Shown: positions 48,635-57,467 of the stretch, piece by piece
Position numbering within the stretch: position 1 is the stretch's first letter
Layout of the letters: each line of letters begins with the position of its first letter
Source of the DNA: Nocardia elegans NBRC 108235
GTDB taxonomy: Bacteria > Actinomycetota > Actinomycetes > Mycobacteriales > Mycobacteriaceae
DNA: 64,000 bases
Assembly (NCBI RefSeq): GCF_001612845.1
Contig: NZ_BDBF01000015.1
Location: 103,974-167,973 of the forward strand
Reading direction: 5' to 3'
The notes under the pieces: generated by a model
Database searches by the model: none
Seen by the model: the letters and a program-made list of their open reading frames with translations, nothing else
What the model was told of the DNA's origin: nothing
Made by a program: the position numbers and the translations under genes

Positions 48635-48682
48635 GGGACCAAGGACACTTCTTCCGCGGTGACGTCCGTTATCTTCGAGCTC
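48635..48682 (+). promoter_or_regulatory. DosR-like promoter for a leaderless permease mRNA
   Basis: GGGACCAAGGACAC (48635-48648) is the box and TATCTT (48670-48675) the -10. The predicted start (48682-48683) coincides with ATG 48683, 41.5 bases from the box centre. This is the clearest leaderless case in the window. Confidence 0.75.
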
Positions 48683-49930
48683 ATGAATCTCGAGACGCGG
48701 ACGCCGACCGGCCTGCGCCGCCGGCTCGGTCTCGGCGACGCGGTGGTGATCGGGCTCGGTTCGATGATCGGGGCGGGTATCTTCGCCGCGCTCGGCCCGG
48801 CCGCCGCCGCGGCCGGATCGGGATTGCTGATCGGCCTGGCGATCGCGGCCGTCGTCGCCTACTGCAACGCCACCTCCTCGGCGCGGCTGGCCGCGCGCTA
48901 TCCCGCCTCCGGCGGAACCTACGTCTACGGCCGGGAACGCCTGGGGGAGTTCTGGGGTTATCTCGCCGGCTGGGGCTTCGTCGTCGGTAAGACCGCCTCG
49001 TGCGCGGCGATGGCACTCACGGTCGGTGCCTACGCCTGGCCCGATCATGCGCACGCGGTGGCCGTCGCGGCGGTTGTGGCGCTCACCGCGGTGAACTATC
49101 GGGGCGTGCAGAAGTCGGCGTTACTGACCCGGATCGTCGTCGCGCTGGTGCTGGCCGTGCTGGCCGCGGTCGTCGTCGCGGCCGGTGCCGGCTCCGCCGG
49201 CCGGTTGGCAATCGGATCCGACACCTCGGTGCGGGGGATCCTGCAGGCCGCCGGACTGTTGTTTTTCGCCTTCGCCGGCTACGCCCGTATCGCCACTCTC
49301 GGTGCGGAGGTCCGCGACCCCGCCCGCGTCATTCCGCGTGCGATCCCGCTGGCTCTGGGTATCACCCTGGTCGTGTACGCGGTGGTCGCCGTCGCGGCGC
49401 TGCTGGTGCTCGGCCCGCACGAATTGGCCTCGGCCACAGCGCCGCTGGCCGATACGGTGCGCGCGGCGGGCCGGCCCGAGCTGGTGCCCGTGGTGCGCGC
49501 CGGGGCGGCCGTCGCCGCGCTCGGCTCACTGCTGGCATTGATCCTCGGGGTCTCGCGCACCACCTTCGCCATGGCCCGGGACCGGCATCTGCCGCATCGG
49601 CTGGCCGCGGTGCATCCGCGTTTCGCCGTCCCGCACCGAGCCGAACTGGCGGTCGGCGCGGTCGTGGCCGTGATCGCCGCGACCGCCGATATCCGCGGCG
49701 CGATCGGGTTCTCGTCCTTCGCGGTGCTCGGCTACTACGCCGTCGCCAATGCCTCGGCCTGGACGCTGACCTCGGCGGAAGGCAGACCGCCGCGTGTGGT
49801 TCCGGCGGTCGGCGCCGCCGGCTGCGCGGTGCTGGCCTGCACCCTCCCGCTCACATCGGTGATCTGGGGTGCGGTCGTGCTGGCGATCGGTGCGGCGATC
49901 TACCTCGCGCGCCGGTCTCGCGTGCGGTAG
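48683..49930 (+). CDS. APC family amino acid/polyamine permease
   Basis: The 415-residue protein has twelve predicted helices. It has the APC substrate loop in helix 1 (VVIGLGSMIGAGIFAALGPAA), YPASGGTYVYGRERLGEFWGYLAGW, and FFAFAGYARIATLGAEVRDPARVIPRAI in helix 6. It imports an amino acid or amine, substrate unknown. ATG 48683 is preferred over GTG 48659 because it coincides with the predicted transcription start and lacks a ribosome site, as in leaderless mRNAs. It converges on the nitroreductase at 49937. Confidence 0.85.
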   Translation: MNLETRTPTGLRRRLGLGDAVVIGLGSMIGAGIFAALGPAAAAAGSGLLIGLAIAAVVAYCNATSSARLAARYPASGGTYVYGRERLGEFWGYLAGWGFVVGKTASCAAMALTVGAYAWPDHAHAVAVAAVVALTAVNYRGVQKSALLTRIVVALVLAVLAAVVVAAGAGSAGRLAIGSDTSVRGILQAAGLLFFAFAGYARIATLGAEVRDPARVIPRAIPLALGITLVVYAVVAVAALLVLGPHELASATAPLADTVRAAGRPELVPVVRAGAAVAALGSLLALILGVSRTTFAMARDRHLPHRLAAVHPRFAVPHRAELAVGAVVAVIAATADIRGAIGFSSFAVLGYYAVANASAWTLTSAEGRPPRVVPAVGAAGCAVLACTLPLTSVIWGAVVLAIGAAIYLARRSRVR

Positions 49931-49936
49931 CGCCGC

Positions 49937-50926
49937 TCAGCCGGCGCCGTCGGTGACGCGCAGGATCTCGTGCAGCGGCAGTCGCGGCGTCGGTTCCGGG
50001 TGCGGTTGATTCTCCGGAGCCCGCCCGACGCGAATCAGTACCTGTGGGAAGGCATTCCGGCCGATCAGCCGCGTGACGATGCTGCGACTGCGCGGAACCT
50101 CCGTGAGATGGGTGAGCGGACAGGTGGCGTAGCCGGCGAGGGTGCATTCGAGCAGGACGGTGGACAGCACCCGGCCGCATGCCAGCCATTCGGCGGGGCT
50201 GTCGCCGTAGGTCGACAGCGCGAGGATCTTCGACCGGTCGGCGCGCACCTCGGTGCGGCGCGGTTCGCCGGTGACCGTGGGCAACCTCCGCCCGACGTCG
50301 ACGCGTCCGCGTTCCTCGTCGCTCACCAGCGCGTCGCGGGGGACGCCGGTATCTGCCACCACATGCCCTGTCCACCAATGCAATTCGGCGTGATAGTCGG
50401 CGTCGTAGCGGCGCACCGAGGCGGTCAGCTCCGAGGCCCGGGCCAGTTCCGCGCGGCTGTCGTCGGGCAGGACGTCGACGATGGCGTCCTCGGGGTCGAA
50501 CACCGTGCGCAGGACTGTCTCGAACGGCTCCCAGCCCTCCGGTTCGTCGAACGGGAGCCGGTCGGTGTACCGGCGAGCCATGGCGTCGACGCGTTCGCGG
50601 TCACCGTCGGTGATGTACGGCGAGGGCTCGAAGCGCACATCGGCGAGGTGGGTGCGGTCGTTGGGGTTCGGGAAGGTCGCCACGATCGTGCGCCACCCCT
50701 GGGCGGCCATCGCCGCGCGCAGGTGGTCGAGCACGATGCCGCAGCTGATCACGAGCTGTCGGCCGGTGCTGTCCGTGGTCGGCAACATGCGCTCGTGCAC
50801 GCTGAACAGCCGCAGCTGCGCACCGTCGAACGTCCACCGCCACGGCTGGCTGTTGTGCAGCGACGGCGCACGGCCGGCCATCCGGACCGCTGTCTCGACG
50901 ACGTCGCGTGTGGGCACTGTGTTCAT
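49937..50926 (-). CDS. Acg-type nitroreductase family protein
   Basis: The 329-residue Acg-type protein has RMAGRAPSLHNSQPWRWTF, SCGIVLDHLRAAMAAQGW, AMARRYTDRLPFDEPEGWEPF, HAELHWWTGHVVADTGVPRDAL and CTLAGYATCPLTHLTEVPRSR. ATG 50926 has no ribosome site but coincides with the start predicted from the DosR-like box and TACCGT (50938-50933), so it is probably leaderless. Relatives in M. tuberculosis are strongly DosR-induced; function is unsettled (flavin storage or nitroreduction). It is closest to the copy at 39130. Confidence 0.88.
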   Translation of the reverse strand: MNTVPTRDVVETAVRMAGRAPSLHNSQPWRWTFDGAQLRLFSVHERMLPTTDSTGRQLVISCGIVLDHLRAAMAAQGWRTIVATFPNPNDRTHLADVRFEPSPYITDGDRERVDAMARRYTDRLPFDEPEGWEPFETVLRTVFDPEDAIVDVLPDDSRAELARASELTASVRRYDADYHAELHWWTGHVVADTGVPRDALVSDEERGRVDVGRRLPTVTGEPRRTEVRADRSKILALSTYGDSPAEWLACGRVLSTVLLECTLAGYATCPLTHLTEVPRSRSIVTRLIGRNAFPQVLIRVGRAPENQPHPEPTPRLPLHEILRVTDGAG

Positions 50927-50961
50927 ATGTCGACGGTAGGTTCGCGCCGCGCGTGGCGGAG

Positions 50962-50975
50962 GGGCCGTTGGTCCC
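50962..50975 (-). promoter_or_regulatory. DosR-like promoter of the nitroreductase at 49937
   Basis: Read leftward it is GGGACCAACGGCCC, a very good DosR site. With TACCGT at 50938-50933 the predicted start is 50926-50927, at the ATG of the gene. Confidence 0.75.
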
Positions 50976-51008
50976 GAGGTACCGCGACCATGGTCCGCGC
51001 CACCGGCC

Positions 51009-53330
51009 TCACGGCTGCCGGCCCTCGCCACCGTGCACGCACCGTTCGAGCAGCAGCCGGCGCTCGGCGGCGGCCACCGTGCGGCGGGCGTTGCGGACCG
51101 CGTCCGGGGTGACCGAAATCGAGGTGATCCCCGCCGCGACGAGATGTTCGGCGAACTCGGGCCGGGTGGACGGGGCCTGCCCGCACAGCGACGACGTGAT
51201 GCCCAGTTCGCGTGCGGAGGTGACGATGCGCCGGATGGCGTGCAGGACGGCCGGATCCGATTCGTCGAACAGTTCGGCGCATTCCTCGGAATCGCGGTCC
51301 ACACCCAGGATCAGCTGGGTGAGATCGTTGCTCCCGATCGACACCCCGTCGATCCCGAGCCGCACGTATTCGGGCAGCCAGTGCACGACCGACGGCACCT
51401 CGGCCATGATCCACCGGTGCATGCTCCGGTCGTGGCCCAGCGGCGAGGCGTCCACCAGTTCCAGGCACGCGGCCAGCTCCCAGCGCGTGCGCACGAACGG
51501 GATCATCAGATGCAGATTCGGGGTGTATTCGCGCACGCGTGCCAGCGCCGCCAGTTCGAGCCGGAACACGTCCGGTTCGTGGACATAGCGGTAGCAGCCG
51601 CGGTAGCCGATCATCGGGTTGCGTTCGTTCGGCTCGAAACCCTCGCCGCCGGTGAGCGTGCGAAATTCGTTGCTGCGCAGGTCCGTCGCGCGGTAGACGA
51701 CCGGCCGCGGGGCGAAGGCCACGGCGATGCGCCGCAGGGATTCGGCCAGGGTGGAGACGAACTCGTTCTCGTCGCCGGCGGCGATCACCGCGCGGGGATG
51801 GCGGCCGCCCAGCGCGCGCGTCAAGAGGGTTTCGGCGCGCAGCAGACCGACGCCGTCGACATCGGAATCGGCGACGCGCTCGGCGATTTCGGGCAGGGCG
51901 AGATTGACATAGATCTTCGTTCCGGTGGTTTCGGTCACCGAAACCGCCGCCGGCGCGGTGGTGGCCGCGGAGACGGCCGCTGTCGCGGCGCTCTGCTCGT
52001 CCGGGCTGTCCGCCCGAATCCGGCCGGCCTTGGCGTCCACGACGATGCGCTGACCGTCGTGCAGGGACGTGGTGGCGGTCCGCGCGCCGACGATGCAGGG
52101 GATGCCCAGTTCGCGGGCCACGATCGCGGCGTGACAGGTCATGCCGCCGCTGTCGGTGACCAAGGCCGCCGCCCGCGAAATGGTCGGCAGCCAGTCCGGA
52201 TTCGTCATCGGCGCGACCAGGACCTCGCCGTCGCGCAATGCCGATCCCTCGGCGGGTGAGTGCAGGATGCGCACGGCGCCGCGAGCTCGTCCGGGAGCCG
52301 CCGGCAGGCCCTGCAGCAACACGGCGGCAGGTGCTGTTTCCGTTGTCGCCGAGGGCAATTCGTCGGGCAGAGTAGTGATCGGCCGCGACTGCACCAGCCA
52401 CAGCCGCTGGTCGTCGAAGGCCCACTCGACATCCTGCGGACTGCCGTAGTGCTGCTGGACCTCGAGCGCCAGGCGCGCGACCGCGGTGGCCTCGTCGGTG
52501 GTCAGTACCGGCCGATGCGCTTCGTCGTCCGGGATGTCGACTCGCCGGTCACCGTCCTCGCCGGCGAAGATCGCGAAACTTTGCGCGCCTCTGCGGGATT
52601 CCGTCAGCGTCGGGCCGTCCGCCGCGAACACGTAGGTGTCGGGCTCGACCGCACCGGATACCACCACCTCGCCCTGTCCGCGCGCGGCGTCGATGACGAC
52701 GCGGTCGCGCCTGCCGGTGGTCGGGTCGGCGGTGAACGCCACGCCGGCGCACCGGACGGTCACCATCTGCTGCACGACCACCGCCATCTCCGGCCGCCGG
52801 TTCATGCCGCGGCGGGCGCGGTAGGTGAGAACGCGCGGAGTGAACAGGGAGGCCCAGCATTGCCGGACCGCCTCGAGCAGTTCGGCGTCGCCGCGAATAT
52901 TGGTGCGCGAGAGGTTCATTCCGGCGAAGGAGGAATCGGCGCTGTCCTCGCCGACCGCCGAGGACCGGACCGCCACGCGTACGCGGTCGCCGAGCCGGTG
53001 GTAGGCGTCGACGATCGCCTCCTCGATAACGCCGTCGATCCGGGTCTCGTGTACCAGGTCGCGCATGCGCGAACACAGTCGGTCGAGCTCGCCGCGGCCC
53101 GCGTCGTCGGTGGCGACGGCGCTGCGCAGCGCCTCGGCATGCAGCGAGTCGAGCTCGGACCCGTGCGGCCCGTCGGCGACGGCGGTCTCGTAGGTCGATC
53201 GCAGGATCACGAATCCTGGCGGCACCGGGAGTTTGGCGGCGACCATCTCACCGAGATTGGCCCCCTTCCCGCCCACCTGGCCGTCATCGCTGAGCCGAAT
53301 ATCGTTCAGACTTGCCACATAATCGCCCAT
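51009..53330 (-). CDS. ppsA: Phosphoenolpyruvate synthase (pyruvate, water dikinase)
   Basis: The 773-residue protein has three parts: an N-terminal ATP-grasp domain ([42 protein letters not shown]), the phosphohistidine domain with His400 ([22 protein letters not shown]), and the C-terminal PEP-binding barrel with [13 protein letters not shown] and Cys716 (SSLCGQAPS). It converts pyruvate and ATP to PEP, AMP and phosphate. ATG 53330 has GGAG five bases upstream; GTG 53333 is adjacent. A DosR-like box lies 65 bases upstream, so it may redirect pyruvate to gluconeogenesis under low oxygen. Confidence 0.9.
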   Translation of the reverse strand: MGDYVASLNDIRLSDDGQVGGKGANLGEMVAAKLPVPPGFVILRSTYETAVADGPHGSELDSLHAEALRSAVATDDAGRGELDRLCSRMRDLVHETRIDGVIEEAIVDAYHRLGDRVRVAVRSSAVGEDSADSSFAGMNLSRTNIRGDAELLEAVRQCWASLFTPRVLTYRARRGMNRRPEMAVVVQQMVTVRCAGVAFTADPTTGRRDRVVIDAARGQGEVVVSGAVEPDTYVFAADGPTLTESRRGAQSFAIFAGEDGDRRVDIPDDEAHRPVLTTDEATAVARLALEVQQHYGSPQDVEWAFDDQRLWLVQSRPITTLPDELPSATTETAPAAVLLQGLPAAPGRARGAVRILHSPAEGSALRDGEVLVAPMTNPDWLPTISRAAALVTDSGGMTCHAAIVARELGIPCIVGARTATTSLHDGQRIVVDAKAGRIRADSPDEQSAATAAVSAATTAPAAVSVTETTGTKIYVNLALPEIAERVADSDVDGVGLLRAETLLTRALGGRHPRAVIAAGDENEFVSTLAESLRRIAVAFAPRPVVYRATDLRSNEFRTLTGGEGFEPNERNPMIGYRGCYRYVHEPDVFRLELAALARVREYTPNLHLMIPFVRTRWELAACLELVDASPLGHDRSMHRWIMAEVPSVVHWLPEYVRLGIDGVSIGSNDLTQLILGVDRDSEECAELFDESDPAVLHAIRRIVTSARELGITSSLCGQAPSTRPEFAEHLVAAGITSISVTPDAVRNARRTVAAAERRLLLERCVHGGEGRQP

Positions 53331-53394
53331 CACGGCTCCGATCTGCTGGAAGTGTCTCGATGCCCAGACTCGCGCGTCGCGGCGGCCGGGAACA

Positions 53395-53408
53395 TGGCCG
53401 AAGGTCCT
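53395..53408 (-). promoter_or_regulatory. DosR-like box upstream of PEP synthase
   Basis: Read leftward it is AGGACCTTCGGCCA, a fair match in both half-sites. The predicted start is near 53360, 30 bases before the gene. No convincing -10 was seen. Confidence 0.55.
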
Positions 53409-53433
53409 CGATCCGGACGCCCACCGCCCCGGA

Positions 53434-55464
53434 TCACAGACCGCTGGGGTAGGTGTCCGGTGTGCTCGCGGCGGTCCATCGATGTGACGGTTCCAGCGGC
53501 CGCAGGGCGGTGGTCCGGTCGATGTGGATGATCGCGTCGTAGCGGTCGGCCGGCCGCGAGTGGAAGTAGTGGCTGTGCCGCTCGGTGGTCGGCTGATAGA
53601 TGACGCCGATGGCGCGTTCGAGCCGCGGGTCGCGCAGCAGTTCGGTGGCGGCGTCGGCGGTATCGGTGCGGATCAGGAAGCTGTCGCGCCCGGTGTCGTG
53701 CAGCAGCTCTTCGACGCTGCTGCGCAGGGCCGGGCGGACGTCCTTGCACTCGGCCTCGCCGTCCCATTCACTCGCCGCGGTCACGGTGCCGTGGCTGGTG
53801 GTGAAACCGATGGTGCGGCAATCGTTTCCGTGGCGTTCGCGCACGAGCTGTCCCAGTGACAGTTGGCCCTCGGCGCCCATTTCCGTCGCGCGGGCGTCAC
53901 CGATATGGGAATTGTGCGCCCAGACCACCACTCGCGCGGGAGTGCCGTCGCGCCCGAGGTGGCCGGCCAGCTCGTCGAGGGTGTCGGCCATGTGTTCGTC
54001 GCGCAGGTTCCACGACGATATCCGATCGCCGAACATCGCCCGGTAGTAGGCCTCGGCATTGCGGACCGTCCACGCGTTGCGCAACGCGTCGAACGAGGCC
54101 TCGCCGTCGCCGGCCTGTCGATGCGCCGCGGCGTTGCGTTGCAGGTCGACCAGCTGGCGCACCACCTCGGCCTGACACGAGTGGCCCGCACCGAAGGCGG
54201 CGCCGAACCCGTAGGCCTGCCCGTCGTGGTCGCTGGTGCGATCGAAACAGGCGTAACGGTGCTCGGCGCGCTGCGCCGCGTCGGGATCGACCTGCCACAG
54301 ATAGTCGATCACGTGCCGCATCGAACGGTGCATGCTGTACAGGTCGAGCCCGTAGAACCCGGCCTGCGGCGCGCCGATCCGGCGCTGATAGTCGTTGTGC
54401 AGCCGCAACCAGCCCACGAAATCGCGGACCACGGTATTGCGCCACATCCAGGTGGGGAAGCGTTCGAACCCGCGCAGCGCGAGCGTCGGGGAGGAGTGGT
54501 CGATGCCGCGGACGAAGCGGTCGACGAGGTAGGCATCGGGCCAGTCGGCCTCGGCGGCGACCGCGGTGAACCCCTTCTCCGAGATGAGCCAGCGCGTGAT
54601 GGCCGCGCGGGCGGCATAGAACTCGTGGGTGCCGTGCGAGCTCTCGCCGATCAGGACGAACCTGGCATCGCCGATGAGCTCGTCCAGTACGTGGTGCGGC
54701 GGCACGCCTTCGGGAGCCTCGATCGCGGCGGCATCGATCACGGCGGCGGGATCGATGAGGGTGGCGGAATCGGTACCGGTGGCCGCCGCGTCGACGGTCG
54801 GCGTCGTCAGCAACTGCCGCACCTCGTCGTCACCGACCTGGGTGAAATCCCAGAACGACTCGCCGACCGCGAGGAACGGCGACGGCATGGTGGCACAGAC
54901 CATCTCGTCCACCAGCGCGTCGAACTCCCGGCAGGTCGATTCGGGGGCGGCCGGCACCGCGACCACGATGCGGTCGGGCTCACCCGCGCGAATCGCTTCC
55001 ACCGCCGCGAACATGGTGGCTCCGGTCGCCAGACCGTCGTCGACGAGGATCACCGTGCGGCCCGCGATCGGCGCCGGCGGCCGGTCATCGCGATAGGCGC
55101 GTTCCCGCCGCGCCAGCTCCGCCGCCTCTTCTCGTGCGACGGATCGGATCTGTTCGGCGGTCACGTGCAGTCCGCGGATCGCATCGTCGTTGACGACGAT
55201 CCGGCCGTCGGGTGCGAGGGCGCCGATGGCGAATTCCGGATGTCCCGGCGCCCCGAGTTTGCGGACGACGAGCGTGTCCAGCGGCGCGTGCAGGGCGGCG
55301 GCGACCTCCCAGGCCACCGGTACCCCACCGCGCGCGAGGCCGAGGACGACGAGACCGGAGTGGTCGCGGTAGTGCTCGAGTAGTCCGGCCAGCACACGAC
55401 CGGCCTCGCGGCGGTCGCGGAAGATCGGCTGTGAGGAATCACGCAGGACAGGTGCTGCCGTCAT
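53434..55464 (-). CDS. Phosphoribosyltransferase - erythromycin esterase-like fusion (Rv2030c-like)
   Basis: Residues 10-215 of this 676-residue protein form a phosphoribosyltransferase domain with the PRPP loop [14 protein letters not shown] (138-151). Residues 250-660 form an erythromycin-esterase-like domain with Glu274 and His277 ([11 protein letters not shown]), [16 protein letters not shown] and [16 protein letters not shown]. The same fusion and length occur in M. tuberculosis Rv2030c (681 residues), a DosR-regulon protein of unknown function. ATG 55464 has GGAGG eight bases upstream and overlaps the protease stop by four bases. The substrate is unknown; antibiotic resistance should not be assumed. 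Confidence 0.87.
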   Translation of the reverse strand: MTAAPVLRDSSQPIFRDRREAGRVLAGLLEHYRDHSGLVVLGLARGGVPVAWEVAAALHAPLDTLVVRKLGAPGHPEFAIGALAPDGRIVVNDDAIRGLHVTAEQIRSVAREEAAELARRERAYRDDRPPAPIAGRTVILVDDGLATGATMFAAVEAIRAGEPDRIVVAVPAAPESTCREFDALVDEMVCATMPSPFLAVGESFWDFTQVGDDEVRQLLTTPTVDAAATGTDSATLIDPAAVIDAAAIEAPEGVPPHHVLDELIGDARFVLIGESSHGTHEFYAARAAITRWLISEKGFTAVAAEADWPDAYLVDRFVRGIDHSSPTLALRGFERFPTWMWRNTVVRDFVGWLRLHNDYQRRIGAPQAGFYGLDLYSMHRSMRHVIDYLWQVDPDAAQRAEHRYACFDRTSDHDGQAYGFGAAFGAGHSCQAEVVRQLVDLQRNAAAHRQAGDGEASFDALRNAWTVRNAEAYYRAMFGDRISSWNLRDEHMADTLDELAGHLGRDGTPARVVVWAHNSHIGDARATEMGAEGQLSLGQLVRERHGNDCRTIGFTTSHGTVTAASEWDGEAECKDVRPALRSSVEELLHDTGRDSFLIRTDTADAATELLRDPRLERAIGVIYQPTTERHSHYFHSRPADRYDAIIHIDRTTALRPLEPSHRWTAASTPDTYPSGL

Positions 55465-56669
55465 GGCTGTGTCCTCCGGGAGTGAGTAGTGGTGACCGGC
55501 GGATGGGATGTGGGCGCGGTTCCCGGTCTCGCGGCGGCGCTGCCGGCGGGCAGGCCGAGCGCGGATCGGTCGCAGGCGGTCGCCAGATCGGTGGCGGTGA
55601 CGACGCCGGTCAGCCGGCCGGCCGGGTCGACCACCGTGATCGCATCGAGTTTGGGACGCAGCACGACTCGGGTGGCGACATCGGCGAGCAGATCGTCCTG
55701 TCCGACGATCGCGGCTGTCCGTAACGGACGTGCGACCGAGCGCAGAAAGGTCGTGTCGCGAGCCGGTACGGCGGTCGTCGTGAGATCCGACCAGGCGACG
55801 ACACCGATCGGATGGCCGAGGGCGTCGACGACCGGAAATATGCTGTGCCCGGTCTGCGGGGCGCTGGAGGCCAGCAGCTGGGTGATCGTCCAATCGCCCG
55901 GCACCGCCATCGGATTCGCGGTCATGACCTCGCGAACCGTGGTGTTGCCCAGCCGATGCCGCAGCCCCGCTGCCGCGAGTTCGCTGTTGGCGGCGGTCTG
56001 CAGGAACCAGCCCAGCAGCATCAGCCACAGCCCGCCGAACTGGCGGAACACGATGATGTCGACGGCACCCAGCACGACGAGCACGGTGCCGAGCAACCGG
56101 CCGCCGCGCGCGGCCACGGTGGTGGCACGCAGCCGGTCGCCGGTCCGCCACCAGACCACGGCCCGCACCACCCGGCCGCCGTCGAGCGGCGCGCCGGGCA
56201 GCAGATTGAACAGTCCCAGAACGATATTCGTGGCCGCCAACCAGGCGAGCGCCGCGGTGACGGCGCTGTCGGGCCGCCCGCTGTCCACGGCCACGGCGAC
56301 GGCCGCGAACAGTCCGCCGAGCACCAGACTCGTCGCCGGACCGGCGATCGCGATCCGGAAATCGCTGCGCGCGTCGGGTGGTTCGTCGCCGAGTTCGGAC
56401 GCCCCGCCCAGCAGCCACAGCACGATGCGCTCGACCCGTACCCCGTGGCGCCGGGCGACGATCGAATGGGCCAGTTCGTGCGCGGTCAGGGAGGCGAACA
56501 GGGTCACCGCGGCGAGCGCCGCAACCGACCAGGTGAAGGCCGGGCTGCCGCTGCCGCGCAGCTGCACGCCGAGCAGCCAGACGAACAGCGCCACGGTGAC
56601 CAGCACCGACCAGTGCGCGCCGATGCGGATACCCGCCACCCGGCCCAAAGGGATTGTCTCGTGCAACAT
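55461..56669 (-). CDS. Site-2 protease (M50) with CBS domains, Rv2625c-like
   Basis: The 402-residue membrane protein has about six helices in the first 240 residues, with the zinc motif His64-Glu65-x-x-His68 (HELAH) and a late [12 protein letters not shown] (Asp163). A CBS pair (about 240-375) follows: [23 protein letters not shown] and [17 protein letters not shown]. Order matches M. tuberculosis Rv2625c, a DosR-regulon member. It cleaves within membranes; the CBS part may sense adenine nucleotides. ATG 56669 has GAGG eight bases upstream. It is co-translated with the downstream Rv2030c-like fusion. Confidence 0.88.
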   Translation of the reverse strand: MLHETIPLGRVAGIRIGAHWSVLVTVALFVWLLGVQLRGSGSPAFTWSVAALAAVTLFASLTAHELAHSIVARRHGVRVERIVLWLLGGASELGDEPPDARSDFRIAIAGPATSLVLGGLFAAVAVAVDSGRPDSAVTAALAWLAATNIVLGLFNLLPGAPLDGGRVVRAVVWWRTGDRLRATTVAARGGRLLGTVLVVLGAVDIIVFRQFGGLWLMLLGWFLQTAANSELAAAGLRHRLGNTTVREVMTANPMAVPGDWTITQLLASSAPQTGHSIFPVVDALGHPIGVVAWSDLTTTAVPARDTTFLRSVARPLRTAAIVGQDDLLADVATRVVLRPKLDAITVVDPAGRLTGVVTATDLATACDRSALGLPAGSAAARPGTAPTSHPPVTTTHSRRTQP

Positions 56670-57015
56670 CCGGCCACCTCGCTCCCGGTGTCATCACACC
56701 GGCCCGCAGAACATTTCGGTCGTCGCGCGCCCGCCCGGGCCACGCGCCGAGGCGCGTCGATGCGTCGAACCGGCGATCGGCGCGCCTACCGCCAGTCTGT
56801 GCCGGTGCCGGGCCCTGGGGGAGGGGCGAGATTCCCGGCCTCCCGGGACCAATGTCCCTCGGGGACGCCGAGCACATCCGGGCCGGCGCCGACGTTCCGG
56901 CGTGGGGACCGACGGCCGGTCGATGAGGTCTTTCGCCCCTGCCACCGGCCGGTCGCGTCGATCAGGCTGGATCGCGGACGCGGAAGTGAACCCGCGCCCG
57001 GAGGAGATGATCGAG
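56670..57015. other. Long intergenic region with a symmetric DosR-like box
   Basis: These 346 bases hold no gene I can support; the open frames in them are shadows. The only clear element is the palindromic box at 56845-56858. No -10-like hexamer was seen at the DosR distance on either side. Confidence 0.5.
56845..56858. promoter_or_regulatory. Symmetric DosR-like box between the site-2 protease and a Met-rich peptide gene
   Basis: GGGACCAATGTCCC is the most symmetric site in the window. It could serve the leftward protease/fusion operon or the rightward Met-rich peptide - SHOCT genes. Both starts are more than 150 bases away and the -10 regions are unclear. Confidence 0.65.
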
Positions 57016-57108
57016 ATGGATATGCAATCGCCGATGATGCAAGCAATGCACGCCGTGATGATGTGGCTGGCCCAGATGGGGATTTGCCCGATGCCGATGC
57101 CGATGTGA
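57016..57108 (+). CDS. Very small methionine-rich peptide
   Basis: This is a 30-residue open frame starting at ATG 57016 with GGAGGAG nine bases upstream. Eleven residues are Met, arranged as MM, MP and single Met with one His and one Cys; the end is ICPMPMPM. There is a short hydrophobic middle (AVMMWLAQMGI). Met-rich peptides often bind Cu(I) or Ag(I), or insert in membranes. It lies 54 bases before the SHOCT protein gene, which itself begins with three Met, and downstream of a symmetric DosR-like box. The strong ribosome site and composition support coding; there is no family match I know. Confidence 0.55.
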   Translation: MDMQSPMMQAMHAVMMWLAQMGICPMPMPM

Positions 57109-57162
57109 TCCGGTCGGGTCCGAGGAGAACGCAGATCCGTCGATGGAGTGAGGAATACGGCG

Positions 57163-57414
57163 ATGATGATGTGGTACGGCACCGGCCTGGGCGGTTGGGG
57201 TTACGGGTTGATGTTCGCGGGCATGGTGATCTTCTGGGTGCTGGTGGTCGTGGCGATCGTGGCCCTGCTCCGCTACGCCGGCCGGCCCGATACCGCCGCC
57301 CTCGACCGGGACGGCCGGGGTCCGTCCCCGCAACAGATCCTCGCCGAGCGCTTCGCCCGTGGTGAGATAGACGACGAGGAATACACCCGTCGAATGCGGA
57401 CGCTCGGTCCCTAG
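57163..57414 (+). CDS. SHOCT domain small membrane protein
   Basis: The 83-residue protein has a Met/Trp/Gly-rich start ([15 protein letters not shown]), one membrane helix ([21 protein letters not shown]) and a C-terminal SHOCT motif ([27 protein letters not shown]). SHOCT is a short oligomerisation domain. Such single-helix SHOCT proteins are common in actinobacteria; their function is unknown. ATG 57163 has GAGGA nine bases upstream; ATG codons at 57166 and 57169 are in frame. GTG 57148 would add five residues. Confidence 0.85.
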   Translation: MMMWYGTGLGGWGYGLMFAGMVIFWVLVVVAIVALLRYAGRPDTAALDRDGRGPSPQQILAERFARGEIDDEEYTRRMRTLGP

Positions 57415-57467
57415 CCGGCCCCGGCGCCGGACGCCGGCCCGGCGGCCGTGGATTGCAGGAGGCTGCC

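Noticed and set aside
53434..55464. Macrolide resistance gene
   Set aside because: The esterase-like domain is part of a fusion known from the DosR regulon. There is no evidence for activity on macrolides.
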